Below are positions 35,528 through 43,515 of a DNA stretch of 64,000 bases, one piece after another. The notes under the pieces are model-generated. The model was not told the origin of the DNA. It did not search any database and was given only the letters and a program-made list of their open reading frames with translations. Position numbers and translations under genes: made by a program. Each line of letters starts with the position of its first letter. Within the stretch, counting starts at the first letter, position 1. The DNA comes from Bacteroides sp. (lineage in GTDB: Bacteria > Bacteroidota > Bacteroidia > Bacteroidales > UBA7960), in the NCBI GenBank assembly GCA_036351255.1, contig JAZBOS010000052.1, forward strand, positions 122,552 through 186,551. Direction: 5' to 3'.

Positions 35528-36461
35528 TCAGTGATTTGAGAAACGCAACGATCAGTTCAATTTGTTGTTCAGTGATCTCTCCCTGGTAGGAAAACATCTG
35601 CCCGGGGCGGTAGCCTTGGTGGATGTCGGCATCGGGCTCATAAATGGACCGCTGCAAATAGGCTTCATCGAAAGGCACCTCCCGTTCCTGCCCATTGGTG
35701 ACTACAGGCACGTTACTTCCCCAGGCCCCCAGGAAGCTGGGCCCTATGATGGTTGAGCCATCGAGCGAATGGCAGGCCAGGCAGCCCTTGCTTTCGACGA
35801 GCTGACGCCCCAGGAGGGCAAAGTCGGCCCCTTCCTCAGCAGGTATCACTACGCCGGTGGTGTCCGAATACCATTCCCAGAACTCATCGGGCTCCATCAC
35901 CACCACCTCGGTATGCATAAAGCTGTGCTGCAGGCCGCAGTATTCAGTGCAGAAAAGCGAGTAGTTGCCCACCTTGTTGGGTTCGAACCACATCTGGTTG
36001 TTGGCCAGTCCGGGCACCATATCTTCCTTGACTCTGAATGCTGGTATGTACAAAGAGTGTATGACATCAATGGCATTCAGTTTGATGATTACGGCAGTAT
36101 CGACCGGGACATAAAGTTTATCAGAAATCCTTCCATTCTCATACTGGAAACTAAAGCTCCACATACGGGCATTGGCAGTAATCCTTACCCCTTCGCTGGG
36201 AATTCTTTTCATCGGTTTCCAGCCCACATACCCGAAATAAAACATACCCATCACCAGGGCAAGCGGAATGACGGTCCAGATGACTTCGAGCTTGGTGCTG
36301 CCTTCGATCTGGACAGCCCTGGGATGCTTTTTCTTGTTGTAACGAATTAGAAACAGGATCATTACAAGGGTAATCCCGATCAGGAAGAAAAGGGATATCC
36401 CGAGAATGAAAATAAAGGCATTGTCGACACCTTCTACAAAAGTTGAGGCTCCTGAGTTCAT
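35520..36461 (-). CDS. coxB: Cytochrome c oxidase subunit II with fused cytochrome c domain (caa3 type)
   Basis: 313 residues. Two N-terminal membrane helices and a periplasmic cupredoxin domain with a complete CuA site: His in DVIHSLYIPAF and CTEYCGLQHSFM (C-x3-C-x3-H-x2-M) near residues 170-182. A cytochrome c domain with CLACH near residue 228 and a candidate Met ligand in GQMFSYQG completes it. This fusion defines caa3 oxidases and lets the subunit take electrons directly from alternative complex III. Eight-base overlap with ctaB downstream and 9-bp gap to coxD upstream. Confidence 0.96.
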   Translation of the reverse strand: MNSGASTFVEGVDNAFIFILGISLFFLIGITLVMILFLIRYNKKKHPRAVQIEGSTKLEVIWTVIPLALVMGMFYFGYVGWKPMKRIPSEGVRITANARMWSFSFQYENGRISDKLYVPVDTAVIIKLNAIDVIHSLYIPAFRVKEDMVPGLANNQMWFEPNKVGNYSLFCTEYCGLQHSFMHTEVVVMEPDEFWEWYSDTTGVVIPAEEGADFALLGRQLVESKGCLACHSLDGSTIIGPSFLGAWGSNVPVVTNGQEREVPFDEAYLQRSIYEPDADIHQGYRPGQMFSYQGEITEQQIELIVAFLKSLNE

Positions 36462-36470
36462 ATGCTTATT

Positions 36471-36755
36471 TTATCTGTATGAATAATCGAAAAAGGTGAC
36501 AAGGATTACCAGCAGGAACAGGATGATTACGGCCGATACCATCACGGTGAAGAAGCGACTCTCGAATTTGAGGTGCATAAACCAGGCCAGGACAATGGTG
36601 GCCTTGATGCAGGCAATCAGGAGGGCGGCTGCCGTATTAAGCGGCCCCAGTTCCACACGGGTAATGGCCACGCTGAGGGCCGTAAGCACCAGCAGTGCCA
36701 GCAAAACAAACACGTGGGTTTTGTAACTGACGATATGATGTTTTTCTTGGCTCAT
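36471..36755 (-). CDS. coxD: Cytochrome c oxidase subunit IV (prokaryotic small subunit)
   Basis: 94 residues with three predicted membrane helices (about 12-30, 38-60 and 68-90). The segment AALLIACIKATIVLAWFMHLKFESRF splits around the conserved KATIVLAWFMHL motif of the COX4 prokaryotic family. An accessory structural subunit lying between coxC and coxB in the operon. Confidence 0.9.
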   Translation of the reverse strand: MSQEKHHIVSYKTHVFVLLALLVLTALSVAITRVELGPLNTAAALLIACIKATIVLAWFMHLKFESRFFTVMVSAVIILFLLVILVTFFDYSYR

Positions 36756-36768
36756 AACATTGTGATTT

Positions 36769-37365
36769 TTAATGGATCAGGTATAAAAGCGGGAACAGGA
36801 ATATCCAGATCAGGTCGACCAAGTGCCAGTAGAGGCCCGTGTTTTCCAACCATATGTAGTCGGTCTGATGGATCTTGTCCTTTCTGACCTGCCAGAACAC
36901 ATACAGGAAGAGTCCTATTCCGATCAGGATATGCAGGGCGTGGAGGCCGGTCATTACAAAATAGAGGCCGAAAAACAGGATGGTTCCGTGCCCCAGTTGG
37001 TGCAGTTCCGCCCCGCCGGGGTTGAAACCATATTCGACTTTGGTACCCCACTCAAAATACTTGTTGACCAGGAAGACCACTGCAATGATCAGGGTCACCG
37101 TCAGCAGGGCCAGAGCCAGTTTTTTGTTTCCTTTCTGGATGGCTGAAATGGACATGGCCACGGTCATACTGCTGATGAGCAGGATCACGGTATTCAGGGT
37201 GCCCAACACCACATCCAGCTCCTGCCCGGCCAGTTTGAAGGCTTCGGGGTGCATGGAGCGATACACGGCATAGACCACAAACAGCATCCCGAAAAGCAGC
37301 AGTTCGGTAAAAATAAACAGCCACATGCCCATTTTCGATGCCAGGTCGTCGCGATGTTCTATCAT
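36769..37365 (-). CDS. coxC: Cytochrome c oxidase subunit III
   Basis: 198 residues, five predicted membrane helices (the short bacterial form). Conserved features: KMGMWLFIFTELLLFGMLF at the start and FFGLYFVMTGLHALHILIG with the subunit-III Glu/His region, ending in a YWHLVDLIWIFLFPLLYL helix. Stabilises subunit I during turnover. Lies 13 bp from coxD and 28 bp from coxA. Confidence 0.95.
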   Translation of the reverse strand: MIEHRDDLASKMGMWLFIFTELLLFGMLFVVYAVYRSMHPEAFKLAGQELDVVLGTLNTVILLISSMTVAMSISAIQKGNKKLALALLTVTLIIAVVFLVNKYFEWGTKVEYGFNPGGAELHQLGHGTILFFGLYFVMTGLHALHILIGIGLFLYVFWQVRKDKIHQTDYIWLENTGLYWHLVDLIWIFLFPLLYLIH

Positions 37366-37393
37366 ATTGTCCTGTTTTTATGAATTGAATACC

Positions 37394-39007
37394 TTAATCT
37401 TCAAAATCGTAAGGTCCTTTTTCAATGACCGGGATCTCTTCAAAGTTCTCGAGGGTAGGGGGTGTATCTACCTGCCACTCGAGGGTTTTGCCACCCCAGG
37501 GGTTCTTTTCAGTGGTTTTCTGCCCGTAGCGAGCTGAGCGTATCAGGTTTGCAAAAATGATCACAATGCCTGATATCATTACCCAAGCCCCGAGCGAAGA
37601 GATAATATTTCCGCCGTGGAAGTCGGGCAGGTAGTCGTAATACCTGCGGGGCATGCCCTGGATGCCCAGGAAGAACATGGGCAGGTAAAGAGTATTGAAT
37701 CCTATAAAGAAGATCCCCCAGCCAAGGTTGGCCCAGCCCAGATCATACATCCGGCCAAACATTTTCGGGAACCAATAGTGGATGGCTGCCATAAAGGCAA
37801 AGCCCGTGCCCCCGAATACAATGTAATGAAAGTGGGCGACCACAAAATGGGTGTCGTGCACGTGGACGTTGGTAGCCAGCGAGCCCAGCACCAGTCCGGT
37901 AAGTCCCCCTATCATAAACACAAAAATGAAGGATACCGCCCAATAAAATGGGGTCTGCATGTCGAGCGAGCCTTTGTGCATGGTGCTTACCCAGTTAAAC
38001 ACCTTGATGGCCGAAGGGATGGCCACCAGAAAGGTCAGGAAGGAAAATGTGTAAAGGGCACGTCCGCTCATCCCGGAGGTGAACATGTGGTGGCCCCACA
38101 CAAAATATCCTACGAAGGCGATAGCCATCGTGGACAAGACGATGGCCTTGTAGCCAAAGATGGTTTTCCTCGAGAATACGGGTATTACTTCGCTGATCAC
38201 GCCCATTCCCGGGAGGATCATGATATAAACGGCCGGGTGCGAATAAATCCAGAACAGGTGCTGGTACAAGATGGGGTCGCCACCAAGGGCAGGATCGAAG
38301 ATGCCTATGCCCAGGATGCGTTCAGCCACGATAAGCAGCAGGGTAATTCCGATCACGGGGGTGGCCAGGATTTGTATCCAGGCGGTGCCGTAAAGGGTCC
38401 AGGGGAAGAGAGGCATCTTGAACCAGGTCATCCCTGGAGCCCGCATTCTGTGGATGGTTACCACAAAGTTGATACCCGTAAGGATGGAGGAGAAACCCAT
38501 GACAAAGGCACCGAAAACGGCGGGCAGCACATTCGCCGGGGTGCGGAAGCTGTAAGGAGCATAGAAGGTCCATCCGGTGTCGGGCGGACCGTCTCCCAAA
38601 AACTGAGAGGTAAGCACAATTAGGATTCCCAGGACGTACAACCACCAGGAGAGGAGGTTGAGACGGGGGAAGGCAACATCTTTGGCCCCTATCATAATGG
38701 GAAGGAAAAAGTTGCCAAAGACCGCTGGCAAGCCGGGTACCACAATGACAAAGATCATGATAATGCCGTGGAGCGTAAAGAAGGCATTGTAAGTCTGGGG
38801 TCCCATGAGGGTGTTCCCCGGTGCAATGAGCTCGGTTTTCATCAGCAAGCCCAGGATGGCGCCTACCGAGAAGAAAGCCAGCATAGTGTAAAGATACAAC
38901 AAACCGATCCGCTTGTGGTCGGTTGAGAATATCCATCCTAAAAGTCCTTTGTATTGCCCCTTGTAATCAAGGTAACTTACATTATGGGCGTAGTTTGCTT
39001 CTGACAT
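37394..39007 (-). CDS. coxA: Cytochrome c oxidase subunit I, A2-type haem-copper oxidase
   Basis: 537 residues, 12 membrane helices. Binds haem a and the haem a3-CuB centre and reduces oxygen while pumping protons. The CuB ligands appear in the YSHPAVYIMILPG block near residue 255 (His-Tyr pair) and the HH pair of VWGHHMFTSGM; haem ligands lie in ARLH-equivalent FHGIIMIF and HFHYIVFGG segments. The D-channel Glu of HPEVY is Ala here and is replaced by the YS motif, which marks A2-class enzymes such as Rhodothermus and Thermus caa3 oxidases. Confidence 0.97.
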   Translation of the reverse strand: MSEANYAHNVSYLDYKGQYKGLLGWIFSTDHKRIGLLYLYTMLAFFSVGAILGLLMKTELIAPGNTLMGPQTYNAFFTLHGIIMIFVIVVPGLPAVFGNFFLPIMIGAKDVAFPRLNLLSWWLYVLGILIVLTSQFLGDGPPDTGWTFYAPYSFRTPANVLPAVFGAFVMGFSSILTGINFVVTIHRMRAPGMTWFKMPLFPWTLYGTAWIQILATPVIGITLLLIVAERILGIGIFDPALGGDPILYQHLFWIYSHPAVYIMILPGMGVISEVIPVFSRKTIFGYKAIVLSTMAIAFVGYFVWGHHMFTSGMSGRALYTFSFLTFLVAIPSAIKVFNWVSTMHKGSLDMQTPFYWAVSFIFVFMIGGLTGLVLGSLATNVHVHDTHFVVAHFHYIVFGGTGFAFMAAIHYWFPKMFGRMYDLGWANLGWGIFFIGFNTLYLPMFFLGIQGMPRRYYDYLPDFHGGNIISSLGAWVMISGIVIIFANLIRSARYGQKTTEKNPWGGKTLEWQVDTPPTLENFEEIPVIEKGPYDFED

Positions 39008-39025
39008 ATTGTTTCAGGATATGGG

Positions 39026-39808
39026 TTAAGCCTTACGGTTCTTTGGTTTAATGACAAGAATTAACAGAATGACCAGGGCAAAGAACAAGATGATGGTGCC
39101 TGCTACCTTGGTGATGTTTAGCACATACTGCTGACCAGCCGGGTCAAAGGTATAGCAATAAGCCAGCACCCTGCTGAGCGAAGGCCCTGATTTTCCTTCA
39201 GCAGTTTCAATCACGGCCATCTTGAGGTCGATGGGCAGGAAGTAAGTGCCATGAAGGTAACGGGTGATTTTGCCTTCGTTGCTGAGGAATATCATGGCTG
39301 AGGTGTGCAGGAAGTCGAAGCCGGTACGCTTGTATTTGAACCCTACGGCTTCAGTGATGCGTGCGATGTTGGCACTGTCGGCCACGAAGAATTGCCAGCC
39401 ATTGGGATCAATTTCCTTCTTAACCAGGTGGTGGTAGTTGTTGCGGTTCTGGCGCGCCAGTTCAGGGCCTTCCCTAGGGTCAAAGCTGATGGAAAGGATC
39501 TGGTAATCCTCGCCGATGACTAGGTCACTGCGTGTTACCACTTCAGCCATCGATTCCATAAAAGGGCTGCAAATCCCCGGACAGCGATAATACACCAGGG
39601 CGATCACCGTAGGCTTATCGACCAGTTGTTCCAGCTTTACCTTTTGCCCCAACTCATTGATCACCTCAATGTCGAGCGGAACATAGGTATCCAGGCGTTC
39701 AAAAATCCCGATCTCGCCTTCTTCAGGATTATAGGCCATTTCAAGATCCTGGGAAAACAGACCTAAGGGGATAAAAACGCCAAAAAGAAAAATCATTATC
39801 TTGTTCAT
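39026..39808 (-). CDS. SCO1/SenC-type copper chaperone with C-terminal membrane helix
   Basis: 260 residues. Signal peptide, a thioredoxin-like domain with the copper motif YYRCPGICSPFM (C-x3-C) and a distal His in GFDFLHTSAM, then a C-terminal transmembrane helix (about 232-254). Sco proteins deliver or reduce copper at the CuA site of subunit II. The C-terminal anchor, instead of the usual N-terminal one, leaves the domain on the periplasmic side. It lies between actF and coxA, linking complex III and oxidase genes. Confidence 0.92.
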   Translation of the reverse strand: MNKIMIFLFGVFIPLGLFSQDLEMAYNPEEGEIGIFERLDTYVPLDIEVINELGQKVKLEQLVDKPTVIALVYYRCPGICSPFMESMAEVVTRSDLVIGEDYQILSISFDPREGPELARQNRNNYHHLVKKEIDPNGWQFFVADSANIARITEAVGFKYKRTGFDFLHTSAMIFLSNEGKITRYLHGTYFLPIDLKMAVIETAEGKSGPSLSRVLAYCYTFDPAGQQYVLNITKVAGTIILFFALVILLILVIKPKNRKA

Positions 39809-39820
39809 GATCCTTTGTTT

Positions 39821-40981
39821 TTATAAATGATGATGAATACTTTCGTCGAGCATGGGATGGTTGAGCGGGACAATGGAAAGCCCTGACAGGCAAAGGAAAA
39901 CCATCACAAGGTACAGACCTGCATAGCCGATCCACATCCCAACCTCAATGAATCCAAATTTCAGCACGCCATAACTCCCGGGCATAATTTGCAGGAAGAG
40001 GCTCATCCAGAGGCCGATCATCAGCAGGGCACTGATGCCAATCAGTACCGGTTTTTTTTTACCGATATCGTCAGACATCACCACCACAAAAGGAATGGCC
40101 CAGTTAATGATAGGTTCAGCATAAAAGAAAAACTTCCATTCGCCCAGGAAACGGGGCGTATAGTAAATGGTAGATTCCGGAATGTTGGCATACCAAAGAA
40201 TGAGGAATTGCATGAACCAAAGGTAGCCAAATACGATGCTGAAGCGAAACAGGTAACGGGCCAGGTCGTGGCGGTGTGCTTCGTTGATCTGGGGAAAGAA
40301 CCCCATCCCTTTTAAAAGGAATATCAGCAGGATTATGATTGCGGTACCGTAATAAATGCTGGTGATCATGGCGCGGAAGCCAAATATGGTGCTGTACCAG
40401 TGAGGATCGATAGTCATCACCCAGTCAACGGCGGCAAGTGAGAAGATCAGGACTGCGGAAAAAATAAAAACCTTGGAATAAAAGGTGCTTTTATGATACC
40501 ATTGCTCACCGCCTTCCAGGTCTTCCTTTTTAGCCATTCGGCGAAGCAGGAAAAAGAGAGGCACCCAAAGGGCAAAATAAATCACGATACGGATCATAAA
40601 GAAGGGCACATTGAGGAAGGGGGCCTTATGGGCAATGAGCTTATCGGTTTCAGTGATGCCCGGATGTGACCATTCATAGATGTCGTGTAGCCCGAAGTAA
40701 ATCAGCAGCATCAGGATTAAGCCGATGGGCAGGAATGCACCGGCAGCTAGGGGGATGCGCTGAATGAGCGCTGACCAAGAAGAACCTGATATGTATTGTA
40801 CGCCAAAGAACATCAGGGCCCCGATACTGAGGGTGATGAAATACATATTGTTAAGCAGGACATTGGGCCAGGTCCTTGCAGGATCGGAGGCAAAGCCTGC
40901 AATGACTGCAACAAGTCCGATGAGGATCATTGCGGCAAAGATCAACAAGAGCTTTTTGGTGGGTTTGAAACTTGTATCCAT
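39821..40981 (-). CDS. actF: Alternative complex III subunit ActF
   Basis: 386 residues with about ten membrane helices. Homologous to the quinol:cytochrome c oxidoreductase membrane subunit F, a relative of ActC lacking cofactors. Segments such as VDWVMTIDPHWYSTIFGF and RYLFRFSIVFGYLWFMQFLILWYANIPE are characteristic. Thought to take part in proton translocation. Follows actE after 12 bp. Confidence 0.94.
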   Translation of the reverse strand: MDTSFKPTKKLLLIFAAMILIGLVAVIAGFASDPARTWPNVLLNNMYFITLSIGALMFFGVQYISGSSWSALIQRIPLAAGAFLPIGLILMLLIYFGLHDIYEWSHPGITETDKLIAHKAPFLNVPFFMIRIVIYFALWVPLFFLLRRMAKKEDLEGGEQWYHKSTFYSKVFIFSAVLIFSLAAVDWVMTIDPHWYSTIFGFRAMITSIYYGTAIIILLIFLLKGMGFFPQINEAHRHDLARYLFRFSIVFGYLWFMQFLILWYANIPESTIYYTPRFLGEWKFFFYAEPIINWAIPFVVVMSDDIGKKKPVLIGISALLMIGLWMSLFLQIMPGSYGVLKFGFIEVGMWIGYAGLYLVMVFLCLSGLSIVPLNHPMLDESIHHHL

Positions 40982-40993
40982 AATGGGTTCGGT

Positions 40994-41578
40994 TTACTGT
41001 TCCTGGATTACCTGATCGATGAAAGCCACAATTTTCCAGCGGTCTTCAGGGCGGATGAGCGGTGCGTGGGCGCCCATGACTCCCCAGCCAACAGAAATGA
41101 CATGAAAGATCTCACCCTGTGGCTGTGCTTTTACTACAGGGGTGATGAGGGATGCCGGTGGAATGACGTATTTTCCCCTGGTGTGCAGGCTGCCTTTGCC
41201 ATCGCCTTGCTCCCCGTGGCATTGCTGGCAATAGACGCCGTAAAGGGCTTTGCCTTCCTCAAGCAGTTCAGGGGTGGTCGCCAGGGGGTTTACCAAGTTC
41301 TCACCTGCCAGTGCGCGTCCTTCAAAATCATTGGCGTAGGTATAGGGCACCATATGGCGGGGAACGGTCCCCTTGACCGGCTCGCGCATTGTTTTTCCGT
41401 CATCCATGGCTTCGTTGGACGACCAGGTCTCGTAGGACTGACCATGAGTCATATCGGGAAAATATTCATAACCCTTGTCCATTCTGGTCCGGTCGCAGCC
41501 TATGAGAGCCACCAGGGCCACAAGCAGGGCCCAGGTGCTGCGGGTTTTAAGGGGTGCTGGTTTTTTGTTGCCAAACAT
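40994..41578 (-). CDS. actE: Alternative complex III subunit ActE (lipoprotein cytochrome c)
   Basis: 194 residues. An N-terminal signal with lipobox (ALVALIGC) and a monohaem cytochrome c domain with CQQCH near residue 118 and a probable Met ligand in GWGVMGAHA. It passes electrons from the ActA haems toward the oxidase. In the operon between actD (17-bp gap) and actF. Confidence 0.94.
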   Translation of the reverse strand: MFGNKKPAPLKTRSTWALLVALVALIGCDRTRMDKGYEYFPDMTHGQSYETWSSNEAMDDGKTMREPVKGTVPRHMVPYTYANDFEGRALAGENLVNPLATTPELLEEGKALYGVYCQQCHGEQGDGKGSLHTRGKYVIPPASLITPVVKAQPQGEIFHVISVGWGVMGAHAPLIRPEDRWKIVAFIDQVIQEQ

Positions 41579-41595
41579 AATGGAATAGATATAGG

Positions 41596-42108
41596 TTATG
41601 CTTCGGTTTCTTGTTCAATGATTTCTTCAGCGCCTTCCTCCTGGAGCCACTGGGTGATCTCGGCGGGATTGAAGTTGCGGCCGAGCACCAGGTAGAAGCG
41701 GTCGATGGCCGCCCGGGGATGCACCAGGCCGGGGTTCTTGCCCGGAAACATCTTCTCGCTGGTGAGGAACGAAAAGGTGGTGAATGCCCCGGTGACAAGA
41801 ATGCACAGCAGGTAAATCACCACCACCATGGGAGGAAAGGCAAAAACGGGTTTGCCACCGTAATGCAGGGGATAATCGATGACCGTCACATAATACACAA
41901 AGGCAAAGGTCAGGATAATGGTGATGATCCCTGTGACGACCGAGAGATAAGGCAGTCTGGACTCGCGTGTAAGATTCTTTATCATGTCATGATCTGCACT
42001 GGGGCCCTGAATGTCCCTGATGTTGACGCCATGCGACTTAAGCTTTTGTGCAGCCTTCAGCAGCAGGGCCTCATCATCAAATACGCCGATGATTTGTTTA
42101 GTGCTCAT
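41596..42108 (-). CDS. actD: Alternative complex III subunit ActD (DUF3341)
   Basis: 170 residues. A short cytoplasmic domain with GVFDDEALLLKAAQKLK, then two membrane helices (about 58-80 and 95-118) joined by a periplasmic loop containing DYPLHYGGKP, and a cytoplasmic C terminus. This is the DUF3341 signature of ActD. Overlaps the end of actC by 11 bp, implying coupled translation. Confidence 0.94.
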   Translation of the reverse strand: MSTKQIIGVFDDEALLLKAAQKLKSHGVNIRDIQGPSADHDMIKNLTRESRLPYLSVVTGIITIILTFAFVYYVTVIDYPLHYGGKPVFAFPPMVVVIYLLCILVTGAFTTFSFLTSEKMFPGKNPGLVHPRAAIDRFYLVLGRNFNPAEITQWLQEEGAEEIIEQETEA

Positions 42109-43477
42109 GGTTTTGCTTCTTTTGTTTTCTTAATTTTTCAGCCCGGGCAATGGGTTTGATCTCATTGACGGCAATGATGGGGATGTATCGGATGAACATC
42201 ATCATCCCGCAAGTAAACAGGCCGAAGGTGCCCAAATAAATACCGATATCAACCATGGTAGGGTGATAGGCTGTCCAGCTCGAAGGCAGGTAGTCTTGGG
42301 CCAGGGTTGAAACGAGGATGATGTAACGCTCAAACCAAATCCCGATGTTGATGACGATTGACACAAGGAAAAGAATCACCAAATTCCGGCGGGCCTTTTT
42401 GAACCAGAATAGTTGTGGAACCACCGCATTGAAGGTAAACATGATCCAGAATGCAGTGGAGTAAGTGCCAGTGGCCCTGGCACGGAAGAAGGTAAAAATC
42501 TCGTATTCCACCCCTGAATACCAGGCAGTGAATAGCTCAGTGACATAGGCCAGGCCTATAATCAGTGAGCCAAACTTCAGTACGTGGGCTATGTTATCCA
42601 AGTGTTTTTCAGTGACATAATCCGTGAGGTTAAAGGCTCTTCTGAGCAGGATCATGATGGTAAGCACCATGGCAAAACCACTGAAGATGGCGCCCACGAA
42701 GAAGTAGGGTGGGAGAATGGTGGTATGCCAACCGGGCATCACCGAAACGGCAAAGTCAAGCGCCACGATGGTATGCACTGAAATTACCAGGGGGGCTGCC
42801 AGACCGCCTAGGATCTTCATCAGGCTTTCATAGCGGTTGTAAGAATAAAGCGAACCGTTCCATCCCATGCTGAACATTCCGTAAAGGAATTTGCCAACTT
42901 TACTTTTGGTGCGCTGGGCAATGGTTGCCAGGTCAGGTACCATGCCCATATACCAAAGCATTATGGATGTGATCAGGTAGGTGGTGATGGCCAGCACGTC
43001 CCAGAAAAGGGGGGAGTTGAAATTGAGCCACAGCAAGCGGGTATTGGGATAGGGAACGATGTAAAACGCCAGCCAGGGTCTTCCCATATGCAGCAGGGGG
43101 AACATGGCAGCACAGACCACGGCAAATACGGTCATGGCTTCGGCCGAGCGGTTGATGGACCCTGCCCATTTCTGCCTGAATATCAGGAAGAAGATGGAGA
43201 AAGCGGTACCTGCGTGTCCGATACCAATCCACCAGACAAAATTTATAATGTCCCATCCCCAGGCCACGCTGTTGGTCAGGCCCCAGGTGCCCAGTCCCTG
43301 GCTTAGTGACATATATACTGCCCAGGCTCCGATGGCCAGGAGAATGGTTCCAATAGTCATGGCACCGTACCACCAAAGCGGCGGTTTCTGCTCTACGTTG
43401 GCCAGCAAATCATCGGTGATCTGGCCGTATGTCTTATCGCCCTTGACCAGGGCATATCGTATTGGGTTGTTGAGCAT
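42098..43477 (-). CDS. actC: Alternative complex III subunit ActC (NrfD/PsrC-like quinol-binding protein)
   Basis: 459 residues, about ten membrane helices, NrfD family. Provides the quinol oxidation site and likely part of the proton path. Conserved stretches include WGWDIINFVWWIGIGHAGTAFS and HMGRPWLAFYIVPYPN. Lies 38 bp after actB and overlaps actD. Confidence 0.96.
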   Translation of the reverse strand: MLNNPIRYALVKGDKTYGQITDDLLANVEQKPPLWWYGAMTIGTILLAIGAWAVYMSLSQGLGTWGLTNSVAWGWDIINFVWWIGIGHAGTAFSIFFLIFRQKWAGSINRSAEAMTVFAVVCAAMFPLLHMGRPWLAFYIVPYPNTRLLWLNFNSPLFWDVLAITTYLITSIMLWYMGMVPDLATIAQRTKSKVGKFLYGMFSMGWNGSLYSYNRYESLMKILGGLAAPLVISVHTIVALDFAVSVMPGWHTTILPPYFFVGAIFSGFAMVLTIMILLRRAFNLTDYVTEKHLDNIAHVLKFGSLIIGLAYVTELFTAWYSGVEYEIFTFFRARATGTYSTAFWIMFTFNAVVPQLFWFKKARRNLVILFLVSIVINIGIWFERYIILVSTLAQDYLPSSWTAYHPTMVDIGIYLGTFGLFTCGMMMFIRYIPIIAVNEIKPIARAEKLRKQKKQNHEH

Positions 43478-43515
43478 GAACGTTGTTTTATTGTGGATTC
43501 AACATCATGGTTTCT

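Noticed and set aside
37616..38623. 335-codon open frame on the plus strand
   Set aside because: Antisense shadow of coxA, rich in His/Gly/Asp from the codon pattern of the opposite strand.
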